Translations under genes and position numbers: made by a program
Notes under the pieces: model-generated
The model's database searches: none
Told to the model about the DNA's origin: nothing
Seen by the model: only the letters and a program-made list of their open reading frames with translations
Assembly: GCA_024401455.1 (NCBI GenBank)
Contig: JAKSLA010000002.1
Span: 1-64,000 of the forward strand
Length of the DNA: 64,000 bases
Direction of reading: 5' to 3'
DNA from: Paludibacteraceae bacterium
Lineage (GTDB): Bacteria > Bacteroidota > Bacteroidia > Bacteroidales > Paludibacteraceae
Shown: one piece after another, positions 25,434 through 35,400 of the stretch
Position numbering within the stretch: position 1 is the first letter of the stretch
Layout of the letters: every line of letters starts with the position of its first letter

Positions 25434-25727
25434 TTATATGCTTTGTTCGATATTCCAAACAAATGCTCTTAAGCCTAATTGTTCCGTTTGTTTATCCATG
25501 TTGTGTAGGATTTCCAAGATTTTGTCCACCTTGTCGTCCTCTACGACACTAATAATAGCCGAACACATGGAAGGCCAGGCGTGGCTTCCGTAATGAGGCT
25601 CGCCCGTTTTGCTTCCGCGACCTTGAACTTGCTCAAAATACGAGAATCCTCTACAGTTTTGCTTCTCCAATGTTGAGATGATTCGATCGTAATAAGCTTG
25701 GTCGAATGTTATTAATATTGATTTCAT
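25434..25727 (-). CDS. Small PII-like (ferredoxin-like fold) protein
   Basis: The 97-residue product starts MKSILITFDQAYYDRIISTLEK and continues with a polar loop, GRGSKTGEPHYGSHAWPSMCSA, then SVVEDDKVDKILEILHNMDKQTEQLGLRAFV. The order beta-alpha-beta, long loop, beta-alpha-beta and the loop with GRGSKTG resemble PII and DUF3240/CutA-like proteins, which act as small allosteric trimers. It is last in the five-gene efflux row, 24 bases after the RND pump and ahead of a strong terminator. A role in sensing something about pump activity is possible but inferred. Known PII nucleotide-binding residues are not clearly present. Confidence 0.7.
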   Translation of the reverse strand: MKSILITFDQAYYDRIISTLEKQNCRGFSYFEQVQGRGSKTGEPHYGSHAWPSMCSAIISVVEDDKVDKILEILHNMDKQTEQLGLRAFVWNIEQSI

Positions 25728-25751
25728 TTCTTATCCTTTTTTGAGTTTGTT

Positions 25752-28700
25752 TTAGGCAATTTGTTTTTTTGCCATTTTCTTTCTTACTCTCTTGATACCT
25801 GTACTTGCAAATGAGCAGTAGAGTACAGGAACCAATACCAATGTCAAGATAGTGGAGATGGTCAAACCACCGATAACGGAGATACCCATCGGACGCCACA
25901 TTTCAGCACCTTCACCTGTTCCTATAGCCATAGGCACCATACCGAGGATAGTAGTGAGAGTAGTCATGACTACCGGACGAAGACGAGATTTACCACCCGA
26001 CACAACGGAGTTGATGACACCCATACCTCTTTCACGGTTCAATGATATGTAGTCGATGAGCACGATACCATTCTTTACTACGATACCAATCAACAAGATA
26101 CCTCCCAACATTGACATCACATTCAAAGTTTGTCCTGTTACCAACAAGCCCAAAATGATACCAGAAAGGGCGAACGGAATGGAGAACATGATGATGAACG
26201 GATAAGTCAAAGACTCGAATTGTGCAGCCATTACGATGAACACAAGGACAATGATCAATATAGCCAAAGTTCCCAAATCGCGGAAGGAATCCTGTTGGTC
26301 CTCGTATGATCCGGAGATGTCGATAGTGATACCGCTTGGAATCTCCATCTTTTCGATTTCGGCTTGAGCCTTCGTTACCACACTACCCATATCAGAACCA
26401 GAAATTACTGCTGTTACTGTATTGATACGCTCACGGTCCTTACGGTTGATGCTTGGCGGAGATTGACGCTCAACAACCTTACCCAACTCTTTTACACGAA
26501 TGGCTTGGCCCATAGCGTTGTAGATGAGAATGTTCTCAATGTCTTCGATAGACTGGCGCTTTTCTGGGTCGTACATTACCTTGATGTCGTACTCGTCACC
26601 ATCCTCACGATAGTAAGAGGCAGTTGAACCATTGATTCTGTTTCTCAAGTAGCTTGCCGCACCTGCAGTCGTTAGTCCGTGGATGGCCAACTTCTCACGG
26701 TCGAAGTCAACTTGGTATTCAGGCTGATAGTCAGAACGGCTGATGCGAACCTCCGAACAACCCTCGATGCCAAGCAAACGGGTCTTCAAATCTTGAGCCG
26801 CCTTGTCAGTCTCGTCAAAGTTGTAACCGTAAATTTCGAAGTCAACAGATGCCTGTCCACCCATACCTGAGTTACCACCACCCAACATTACTTGGAATTT
26901 CTTCAACTCTGGATATTTGTTCAAATCCAAACGCATGGAATCACAAATCTCAGCCAACGTTCTCTTTCTTTCCGTTGGGTTGCAGAGTCGCATGTTGAAA
27001 TTGACGATGTGGGATCCATTGTCGCTCATGGAAGCAAATACGTTGTCCGAACTTGCTTGACCCACGCTGAAGTTGGCCACGATCAACTCTGGATATTTTT
27101 CTCTCCACTTGTCGTGAATCTCCTTTGCCAAGTCGCGGCTAATCTCCGTTCTTGTTCCAATCGGCAATTCTAGCGTTACCTTGATACGGGAGTTGTCGGC
27201 CGTAGGGAAGAACTCCGAACCGATGAATTTAGCCAATTGCATGGATACGAAGAAGAAGATGAAACAACTTGCGATGACTGTTTTCCTGTGTCGGACAGCC
27301 CAGTCGAGAATCTTCGCATAGAAGACGTCAAACTTGTCCAATGCTTTTTCAATTGGTCCATACAATGTGAGGAACAATTTGCTTTGCTTCCTTTGAAGAC
27401 GGAGCAATTGAGAACACAACATCGGAGTGAGGGAGAGGGCACAAGTGGTGGAAATGATCATGATGATACATACCATCCAACCCAACTCTTTAAAGAGCAC
27501 ACCGGTCATACCCGTCACCAATGTGAGCGGGAAGAATACGGCAATCAATGTCAATGTAGAGGCGATAACGGAGATAGCCACCTCGTTGGTTCCGTGAATG
27601 GCGGCCTGTTTAGGCTCACTACCACGTTCGATGTGCGTCGTGACGTTCTCCAATACCACAATGGCGTCGTCCACCACCATACCGATTGCAATAGATAGGG
27701 ATGACAAAGAGATGATGTTCAATGAACTATCGGCTATCAGCAAATAGATGAATGAAGCGACCAATGACAACGGAATGGTGATGAGGACGATGACCGTCGC
27801 TCTCCATCTACCCAAGAATAGGAATACGACCAAAGAGACGAATATCATGGCGTCGCGGATCGTATCTGCCAAACTTTGGATGGTGTTGCGGATGTTCTCT
27901 GATGTATCGACGATGACACCCAACTCCACGTCAGCTGGCAAGTTCTTCTGCAATTTAGGCAAGGTCTTCATGACCTTCTCCGAGATTTCTACGGAGTTGG
28001 CTCCTGATTGCTTTTGGATGATGATCATGGCACCTTGCGTACCGTTGGTGTAGGCTAATTGGGCGCGCTCTTCCACTGAATCATCGACTCTTGCCACATC
28101 GCTAAGGTGGATAAGCGCTCCGTTACGAGAACCGACAACGATCTTCTCCATCTCTTTGGCGTCCTTGAACTCTCCCTCTACACGGAGAGAGTAGGTTTGT
28201 GTACCGATGTCGAATGTACCACCAGGGATGTTCTTGTTTTCTGCTCCGATGAGCGAGGCGATGGTTTCAACAGACAAACCGTAGGCTTCCAATTTTACAG
28301 GGTCAACATAGACGTGGATCTCACGCTTAGGCGCACCTGTGATGGATACCGTACCGACACCCTTTACACGAGCCAAAGGGTTGGCCACGTTTTCATCCAA
28401 AATCTTGTACAAGGCGGGTAGGCTCTCCTTCGCCTTAACGGAAAGCATAACCACCGGAATCATATCCGTACTAAACTTGAAGATGATAGGCGTGTTGGCG
28501 TCGTCAGGCAATGTTGTAATCATGTCCAACTTGTCGCGAACATCGTTTGTCTTGACATCAATGTCGTTACCAAATTCAAACTCCAAGGTGATGACAGAGA
28601 TGTTCTCACTGGATTTGGAAGTGATGTGCTTCAAGTCGCTGACAGAGTTGAGCACATTCTCCAAAGGTCGAGTAATGTTATTCTCGATATCCGACGCACT

Positions 28701-28862
28701 CGCACCTGGATAAGCCGTCATGACCATGATGGTGTTTGACTCGATATCTGGGTACAAGTCGATAGGCAATTTTGATAATGAAAACAGACCCATGATAACC
28801 ACTGCCACGAAGCAAAGGCTGGTCATGATTGGTCGTTTTACTGCACCTTCGTATAAACTCAT
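25752..28862 (-). CDS. RND efflux pump permease, hydrophobe/amphiphile type
   Basis: The 1,036-residue inner-membrane protein is a typical AcrB/MexB-like proton-driven pump subunit: 12 membrane segments in two sets of six with two large periplasmic loops. TM4 carries the proton-relay aspartates in GMVVDDAIVVLENV (near residues 400-413). The N-terminus with RPIMTSLCFVAVVIM and the mid-protein GSEFFPTADNSRIKV are also typical. Motif choice favours drug or lipid export (HAE-type) over heavy metal (HME-type), which lack the paired DD. It is the largest gene of the TetR, TolC, adaptor, pump, PII-like row and lies 37 bases after the adaptor. Confidence 0.95.
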   Translation of the reverse strand: MSLYEGAVKRPIMTSLCFVAVVIMGLFSLSKLPIDLYPDIESNTIMVMTAYPGASASDIENNITRPLENVLNSVSDLKHITSKSSENISVITLEFEFGNDIDVKTNDVRDKLDMITTLPDDANTPIIFKFSTDMIPVVMLSVKAKESLPALYKILDENVANPLARVKGVGTVSITGAPKREIHVYVDPVKLEAYGLSVETIASLIGAENKNIPGGTFDIGTQTYSLRVEGEFKDAKEMEKIVVGSRNGALIHLSDVARVDDSVEERAQLAYTNGTQGAMIIIQKQSGANSVEISEKVMKTLPKLQKNLPADVELGVIVDTSENIRNTIQSLADTIRDAMIFVSLVVFLFLGRWRATVIVLITIPLSLVASFIYLLIADSSLNIISLSSLSIAIGMVVDDAIVVLENVTTHIERGSEPKQAAIHGTNEVAISVIASTLTLIAVFFPLTLVTGMTGVLFKELGWMVCIIMIISTTCALSLTPMLCSQLLRLQRKQSKLFLTLYGPIEKALDKFDVFYAKILDWAVRHRKTVIASCFIFFFVSMQLAKFIGSEFFPTADNSRIKVTLELPIGTRTEISRDLAKEIHDKWREKYPELIVANFSVGQASSDNVFASMSDNGSHIVNFNMRLCNPTERKRTLAEICDSMRLDLNKYPELKKFQVMLGGGNSGMGGQASVDFEIYGYNFDETDKAAQDLKTRLLGIEGCSEVRISRSDYQPEYQVDFDREKLAIHGLTTAGAASYLRNRINGSTASYYREDGDEYDIKVMYDPEKRQSIEDIENILIYNAMGQAIRVKELGKVVERQSPPSINRKDRERINTVTAVISGSDMGSVVTKAQAEIEKMEIPSGITIDISGSYEDQQDSFRDLGTLAILIIVLVFIVMAAQFESLTYPFIIMFSIPFALSGIILGLLVTGQTLNVMSMLGGILLIGIVVKNGIVLIDYISLNRERGMGVINSVVSGGKSRLRPVVMTTLTTILGMVPMAIGTGEGAEMWRPMGISVIGGLTISTILTLVLVPVLYCSFASTGIKRVRKKMAKKQIA

Positions 28863-28899
28863 ATTGTTACCTATTTAATTTTTGAATCGATTAAAACAA

Positions 28900-29955
28900 T
28901 TATTCAATCACTTGGATATGAGCACCGTCTTTCAACTTGGTGTAACCAGAGATGACAACAACGTCACCGTCCTTGACGCCAGAAAGCAACTCGTACTTGC
29001 TGCCCATTCTGCGGCCTAACTCAATTTTGTTGAAAGAAACGGTTTTGTCTTCGTTGACTACATAGATGTAGCGGTCGCCAGAGCCAGCACGCTTAACGAT
29101 GGAGTTGTCAGGAACAACCACACGTTTTACAGTACCAAAGTTGATGGATGCTCTTGCGAACATACCAGGGCGTACAGCACCGTTGGCGTTAGGAATTGTA
29201 ATTTCAACAGGGAATGTACGAGTCTTTTCGTCGATAGTAGGGTAAACCAAGCTAACCTTACCCGCAAACTCCTTGTCGCCGTAAACTTCTGTAGTCACAT
29301 TAACCTTCATTCCGAGCTTGATGTCTTTGAAGTTTGACTCAGGAACGTTGATGACGATCTTTACGGGTTGGATTTGCATAACCGTTAGGATCGGCATAGC
29401 ACCAGAGTAGAGGTCGCCGCTATCAAAATTTCTTGCCGTAACGACACCGCTGATAGGGCTCTTCAAGTTCGCGTTGTCCAAAAGGTTTTGGTAGGTTGAG
29501 CGGGCAACGTCCATTTGCGTCTTCAATTGGTCAACCATTTGTTGAGAAGCACCACCTGCTTTTCTCAACTCCTCTGCACGGTTGTACTCCAACTCGATGT
29601 TGGTGAGTTGAGTCTTGGCGTTGAGAAGGTTCGTAGGGTCCATCTTCACCAAAAGTTGTCCCTTGCTTACGTGGCGACCCACATCTGTAAGGATCTCCAT
29701 GATACGGCCGGGTGCTGTTGGGGCGATGTTGTTCTTCACCTGAGGATCAACAGTTGCGGTGAAATCGTTGATCTGCTCTACATTCTGCAATTTTACCGTA
29801 TCGACGCGAACGGCGAACGTGTCTTCTGAGAGTTTCTCAATCTCAGTCTTGCTGACATTTGACTTTGAATCTTCGTTTTGGGAGTCGGAACCTCCACATG
29901 ATGACAATACCATTGAGGCTGCCAACAAATAACCAAAATGCTTAAAATTGTTCAT
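28900..29955 (-). CDS. RND efflux periplasmic adaptor (membrane fusion protein)
   Basis: The 351-residue product starts with a lipoprotein signal (lipobox LSSC near residue 20) and then has the order barrel strand, lipoyl-like half motif (PGRIMEILTDVGRHVSKGQLLVKM, about 80-105), coiled-coil hairpin (about 110-145), second lipoyl half (LKSPISGVVTARNFDSGDL), and beta-barrel domain. This is the HlyD/AcrA family that links the pump to the TolC channel. It is predicted anchored to the inner membrane by its lipid. It sits between TolC and the pump in the row. Confidence 0.94.
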   Translation of the reverse strand: MNNFKHFGYLLAASMVLSSCGGSDSQNEDSKSNVSKTEIEKLSEDTFAVRVDTVKLQNVEQINDFTATVDPQVKNNIAPTAPGRIMEILTDVGRHVSKGQLLVKMDPTNLLNAKTQLTNIELEYNRAEELRKAGGASQQMVDQLKTQMDVARSTYQNLLDNANLKSPISGVVTARNFDSGDLYSGAMPILTVMQIQPVKIVINVPESNFKDIKLGMKVNVTTEVYGDKEFAGKVSLVYPTIDEKTRTFPVEITIPNANGAVRPGMFARASINFGTVKRVVVPDNSIVKRAGSGDRYIYVVNEDKTVSFNKIELGRRMGSKYELLSGVKDGDVVVISGYTKLKDGAHIQVIE

Positions 29956-29976
29956 ATATGTTCTTTAATTATTTTC

Positions 29977-31341
29977 TTATTTATTGATGTATTGTTCGTA
30001 TGCATTGCCCACCACTTCGTCAACACCATTCTTTGCGATGATGTAGTTGTAGATGGCTTGATAGTATGCCAAACTGGATTGAGTGAGAGAGTTCTCTGCC
30101 GAAGTGAGTTCCAATGAAGAGCCTGCTCCGACTTCATAACGCTTTTGCGTGATTTTCAAGCCTTTTTCTGCAAGTTCCATACCCTCTTTGGTGGAGCGGA
30201 TGTTCTCGGCTGCTACGTTGAGGTTGTCGATGCAAGACTCTAACTGCATGGCCAATTTTCTACGGGTGTCCTCTTTGGTGAATTCCATCTCGTCCAATGC
30301 GATTCTTGCTTGCTTTTGCTTGTAGTAGCGGCTGCCACCTTGGAAGAGTGTCCATGAGAGAGCAATGCTCAAAGTGGAATTCGGATTCCAATCGAAATTC
30401 ATATTTTCGTCGTCATTGAGGGAAACCCATTGATAAGAGAATTGAGCGCCGAGGGTAGGGTACCAGTTGGCCTTTTGCAACTTCAATTGTCTTTCGAGAA
30501 GCGTAGTGCTTACGTCGAGGAGTCGCATGTTAGGGTTGTTGGCCAAAGTAGAATCTACTTCCTCCATCATCATACCTCTATACTCGTCGTTTACGTAGTC
30601 AGAAAGTTTGCCTTGCACCTTGATAGGCAAGTCGGCTGGCAAGTTGGTCAATACCTTGAGTTGGATTTTTGCCAATTCGATACCGTTTTTGCAAGACATA
30701 AGGGTAGGTTGGATGTTTCTAACCTGAACTTCCGCTTGGATGACGTCGTATTCTGATGTAGAACCGTTTTCGAATCTCTTCTTTGTGATGCGCAAGTTCT
30801 CGTTGGCCGTGTTGAAACTCTTTTGGAGCACGTCGTAAGAGTCTTGTGCGTTAAGGATGGCATAGTATGCGTTGATGACGCTTGCCACTTGAGAAATCTT
30901 AGAACTGCGGGCTCTTTCCACCTTTTCCATGACTGCCTCAGAGGTGAGTTTGATGGACTGCCACAACGGAACGTTGATCAGGGGCATTTGGGCGCTGAAT
31001 CCCGTGGCGAACGTGTTGTCGTTGCCGATTTTAAGAGATTGCCCCATCATGCTCATAGTCTGCTTCTCAATTGTCCTTTGATAAGTGGCGGAAGCGGAGA
31101 TGGAAGGGAACAAGTTGGCTACGCTCTCTTTCTTTGCGTAATTAGCCTTCTCGATTTCCATGCCGGCTACTTTGATGGTAGGATTTTGATCCAAAGCAAT
31201 AGTGATGGCTTGGTTTAGATCCAAATTGAGGGTGTCTTGAGAGGTGCTGACGGCCAAAGAGTCTTGACCGAAGGCACTTGTTTGAAATAGCAAACATGCT
31301 GCAGCGAACATGCTCTTTCTAATGAAACCTTTTGTCTCCAT
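29977..31341 (-). CDS. TolC family outer-membrane efflux channel
   Basis: The 454-residue product has a signal peptide (to about residue 25, SAFGQ) and two repeated blocks of long amphipathic helices with the conserved beginning LDLNQAITIALDQNPTIKVAGMEIEKA and the C-terminal KRYEVGAGSSLELTSAENSLTQSSLAYYQAIYNY. These are the hallmarks of TolC/OprM trimers. It follows TetR by 14 bases and precedes the adaptor by 21 bases, so the tripartite pump is encoded in one transcript. Confidence 0.94.
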   Translation of the reverse strand: METKGFIRKSMFAAACLLFQTSAFGQDSLAVSTSQDTLNLDLNQAITIALDQNPTIKVAGMEIEKANYAKKESVANLFPSISASATYQRTIEKQTMSMMGQSLKIGNDNTFATGFSAQMPLINVPLWQSIKLTSEAVMEKVERARSSKISQVASVINAYYAILNAQDSYDVLQKSFNTANENLRITKKRFENGSTSEYDVIQAEVQVRNIQPTLMSCKNGIELAKIQLKVLTNLPADLPIKVQGKLSDYVNDEYRGMMMEEVDSTLANNPNMRLLDVSTTLLERQLKLQKANWYPTLGAQFSYQWVSLNDDENMNFDWNPNSTLSIALSWTLFQGGSRYYKQKQARIALDEMEFTKEDTRRKLAMQLESCIDNLNVAAENIRSTKEGMELAEKGLKITQKRYEVGAGSSLELTSAENSLTQSSLAYYQAIYNYIIAKNGVDEVVGNAYEQYINK

Positions 31342-31355
31342 TTAGTGTCGGAATT

Positions 31356-31979
31356 TTATAATTTTTCTTCTTGTTTATTTTCGTCAAAATATCTGTTGAT
31401 GATTTCTCTACCTTTATTGGTGGCTATGCCGCGGAAGAAGGTGAGGCACATCGTTTCATATATTTCCATGAATTTGAGTTTGTCCTTGAATTGATTTTCT
31501 TCGAGAATGTAGAAAATCTCTTCGGTGAGGAGGTAACTTAATACAGAAGGATTTAGGCTTTTTAGAATGAAGCCTTCGTCCATGGCTTTTTGAAAGGTGA
31601 TCAAAAGACCGTCATGGATTTTCTTCTTGGATTCCTCCCTATTTTGATTTGCTTCTGGAAAATATTTTTTTAAGTCGTCCGCAAATTTGCGGCTTATCTT
31701 GATTAGCCCTTCTTGATTGGCTTTGTAAAATTTAAGAAGTGCGTCGAAAGAGTTCTCCGCCGTCTCATAGACTTCCTTGTGGATGGCACTCCTTTTTTTT
31801 GTGAGGAAGTTCATACTTTCCATCACCAGTTCTTTCTTGTCCTTGAAGAACTCGTAAATGGTGCGTTTGGACATGCCAAGCTGTTCGGCGAGTTCGTCCA
31901 TCGTAATGTTTTTTATTCCATTGTCGAGGAACTGCCATGCTGCATGTTCGATGATTCTTTCTCTTGTGCCTATCTCCAT
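31356..31979 (-). CDS. TetR/AcrR family transcriptional regulator
   Basis: The 207-residue product has an N-terminal TetR helix-turn-helix (residues about 5-50: GTRERIIEHAAWQFLDNG, then MDELAEQLGMSKRTIYEFFKDKKEL) and a helical ligand-binding C-terminus. It is first in the efflux row and overlaps none of it, 14 bases before the TolC gene, so it is co-transcribed and probably represses its own operon. The -7 box TACATTTG lies about 28 bases upstream of its start. Confidence 0.93.
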   Translation of the reverse strand: MEIGTRERIIEHAAWQFLDNGIKNITMDELAEQLGMSKRTIYEFFKDKKELVMESMNFLTKKRSAIHKEVYETAENSFDALLKFYKANQEGLIKISRKFADDLKKYFPEANQNREESKKKIHDGLLITFQKAMDEGFILKSLNPSVLSYLLTEEIFYILEENQFKDKLKFMEIYETMCLTFFRGIATNKGREIINRYFDENKQEEKL

Positions 31980-32006
31980 TGCTCGATTCTTTGCTTAATT
32001 TTGATG

Positions 32007-32014
32007 CAAATGTA
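32007..32014 (-). promoter_or_regulatory. Candidate -7 box of the efflux operon
   Basis: The minus strand reads TACATTTG, matching TAnnTTTG, 28 bases before the TetR start. The -33 element is unclear. Confidence 0.45.
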
Positions 32015-32199
32015 CGACAAAAAACTTTGAAAACGAAGAAAGTTTTCTATGTTTTTATATTCTTTAACATGATTTTTTTGACATATAGGGCAATGGAAAA
32101 AATCAATAGAATTGTAGGACTCTTTTTCTTTGAAATCTGTAAAAAGTGTTTTTTATTTCGTCTTTACAAAAAAAAGTAGTTTGAAAAGTTTGTCATTGC

Positions 32200-32230
32200 T
32201 TTGTGGTATAGAAATATGTTTATAAATTTG
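32200..32230 (+). promoter_or_regulatory. Strong promoter of the giant HYR-type gene
   Basis: TTTG at 32200-32203, a 19-base spacer and TAAATTTG at 32223-32230 are an ideal Bacteroidota promoter. The start site would be near 32237, giving a leader of about 206 bases. Confidence 0.75.
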
Positions 32231-32238
32231 CATACTGT

Positions 32239-32271
32239 ACCCATTGTAGATATAGATGTCTATGATGGGGG
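32239..32271 (+). promoter_or_regulatory. Hairpin at the predicted 5' end of the giant mRNA
   Basis: CCCAT (32240-32244) pairs with ATGGG (32265-32269) and TAGA (32247-32250) with TCTA (32259-32262), with a TG/TG mismatch between. It starts within a few bases of the predicted transcription start, so it could protect the 5' end of a very long mRNA. Confidence 0.5.
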
Positions 32272-32442
32272 TAATAGGGTATTCGAATTGAAACATTTGC
32301 GATTTCTCAGAGCGGGACGAGTTCTCGGTTGAATGATCTGCAAGGTATTTTGAGGTTGGAGTTCTGGAAGTGCTTGCTTCTTGAGGACTCGTAAAAACAA
32401 TGACTTATGGTACTAAACGAGAAATATAAAGGAAAAGTTGAA

Positions 32443-35400
32443 ATGAGAAGTTTTTCGAATTTCTGCTTCAATAAGGTAGGAGCCATGCTGGCTTCTCTCT
32501 TGTTGGGTGGTTTTGTTAGTGTTAAGGCACAAACGATAGAGGCGGATGTCGAGACGGCGTGTGATGGCGAAGCAATCGTGCTCACGGCGTCCGGATTCCC
32601 AGCAACGGTTAAGGCTGTTGACTTTCATGCTATCGTTGGGGGCGTTGACAAGTTGGTGCAGACGGCTACTTATTCAGGAGGCGTTGCCACAGCGGTTTAT
32701 GATATGACGAGCGATGATGTTGCCTTCTATGCCCAAGGGCAAAACGGCGGTGGTAAATCATCGAACACCACGGTGACGGTCAATACGGATTGTCCAAATA
32801 AATGTCATCAGTCATCGACGGGTGAATATATCAACGGTACTGACTTTGACGTTTCGCCGAACAATTATACGTCGGCCGTTAGTTATAAGCCCGCGAAGGA
32901 TGCAAAGATTGAGTCTCATTTTGCCGACTACGATGTGAAGTTTACTATTAATGATTGCGGTAGTGATCCTGCTGTCACCAATGATGTCGGTTCTTATTTA
33001 GGTTATTTGCCGAAGGATAATTCGTCGCAATATTCCAACTACTATTGGGTGAGTGATAGTAAGTTCTCGGAAATCAACTGTGCTCCTTTTACATTTAGTT
33101 TCCATATGTATGGGGATAGTAGGTATGATCCGATTTGGGACGAGAAATACTATCGTTTGGCGATGAAAGTTTATATCGTTAAGCAAAAAGGGTGTTTCAA
33201 CTGTAGCAATGCCCAAATCAAATTGGAGACGGGTTCCGGATCACAAGGTAACTTCTTTGAGAATGCCGACCACATGGAAATCATCGCTTATGATGACAAG
33301 ACGGGTACGCAATTGGGTGAACCTTTCTTGGTAAACAAGTCATTTGATGCTCAAAATATCGGTAATCTTCTTTGTAAAGAAGAATTTGACGATAGACTTG
33401 TCCGTTTGGAGATTCATTTCTATGGTAAGTTTACGTTGGCGAATAAGAATGCAAATGTGTGGTTCTCTTTAAGTCCTCGTTTCCAACAGTTGGGCTGTAT
33501 GAAGATGGCAGTCGATTATGTATCTGCCGAAATCATGTCTGTCTGTATGAGTAAGTCTTCTTCTTGTATTGGAGAAGACGTCCATGTGGTCGCAGCCGGA
33601 TTCCCTTACGGTGCAAATTATGTATGGGAGTACAAAGATGGAACGCAGTGGAAGCCATTAAACATAGGTGGTGTTGATATCCGAGGCTCTCAATGGAGAG
33701 AGGTTGATATTCCTGTCGAAATGATAGGTAAGCGCAACTATCGTGTATATGATAGCAAGACGGTGGGCTCATCGTCTGAATATATAGAGTTCACCATTAC
33801 GGGTAAGAATTGTGAGCCTATCCAGCCAACTGAAATCGAAGGACCAGTGAATCCTTTCTGTATTCCAAATACAAGGGAGAATGGTAAGTTCTCCGTTTCT
33901 CCGTTGGATGCCAATCCTAATGTCTCTTATACTTGGTCATTTAAGTCGCCAAGCGGTAAGGAGTTTGGTAGTAGCCAATTGTCGTTCACTGGAGGTGGTT
34001 TGGAAGAGGATACTCGTGGAGGATCTGTTTATTTGACGTTGAACGGAGATGCCGAAGAGGGTGAATATACAGTAACGGTTCAACCTGTCCTGACTGAGTA
34101 CAAAGCGAACGGTGAGGCGGACAAGAAGCCTAAAGGAAATCCTATATCAAAGAAGTTTTTTGCCTACAAGACACCAAAATTACGAATCATCAAGGAGGGC
34201 ACGGATCCTCTTAATCAAGATGCCGTTGAGGTTTGTCCAACGGACGATCAACAGAAATTTGTCGCTGTGGCCGATCCAGAAGCAGGGTTCTCTTCTATCT
34301 TCGAAAGTAAATATGTATATAAATGGTTGAGCGGTGCGACAGGTAAGAAGGAGACAGCAGACATTGTCATTGATGCGGCCACTTGTAGTGGCGCAAAAGC
34401 GTACCACTCGACATCCTTGGTGGTTGAGATTGAAGATGTCGGATGTCCTAATAATTTGGATGCAAAATGGAAGTACGGCAGACACGTACCGCCAACGATG
34501 GAGTGTGTCAATAAAAACCTTTCATTGACTTTGGCTCCTGATGAGGCGAAGAAGGACATCAAACTTGATGCCTATCTTCCTGCATACACAGTAGGCTGCG
34601 AAACGAATCCACGTGTTTCCGTGACGCTCGATTACACGCCGGTAGCAGGTGCGCCTATCACTAAGGACATTAATATTAGAGAGAAAGAGTTGGCTACTAC
34701 CAACTTCAACGTCTCTTTGCCTGCAGGTGCTGGTACCATTACTTATAAGGTAACGGATGGTTGTGGCGATTATGCAAGTTGTGTTGTCACGATTAAGGTG
34801 ATTGATAATACACCTCCTGAAATTGATTGTGATGCCATCCCTTCATATTCGGCATTGTTGACCAATCAAGATGGCTGTGAGGCTACACCTGATTATTATT
34901 CGGAAGAGTTGCCTGAGTTGACGGCTCCTCAATTGACGGACAAGAATGGTGTGGACGGAAAAGTCACAGGCGTTTACGAAGGTAGAACGCAAGCCAATCC
35001 AAATGTCATTCCACAGCCAACGGAAGCATATAAGATATATTTCAGTAAGTCGGTCGGTTTGAACGATCCATATGCAGTAGGTACTACCTATATTATGTGG
35101 AGCTTTACCGACGCATCGAATAACACCTCTTATTGTATCCAAAAGGTGACGGTTGTTGACGACCGTAAGCCGGTTATCACTTGTCCTGAAGGTGACATGG
35201 GTGACTTCAGAACGAATGAAGGCGAATGTGGACTTTCATTGAACTTCTTGATGGCGCAGATGAATGAGAAGGGCATCGAGAAGCCTTCTGCGTATGACCC
35301 TTGTTCGGGTAACAATACGGTGCTTGTCCCTATCATCTATTATCATAAGATAACAGATAAAGTTTTGACGGAGATTCCAGAAAGCGATTGGGATAAGATC

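Larger units (their letters stand above)
31980..32442. other. Divergent promoter region, efflux operon and giant gene
   Basis: No gene is supported in these 463 bases. They hold the TetR-operon -7 box at 32007-32014 on the minus strand, a strong promoter for the giant gene at 32200-32230, and a hairpin at 32239-32271 in the giant gene's leader. A short AT-rich region follows up to the start codon. Confidence 0.6.
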
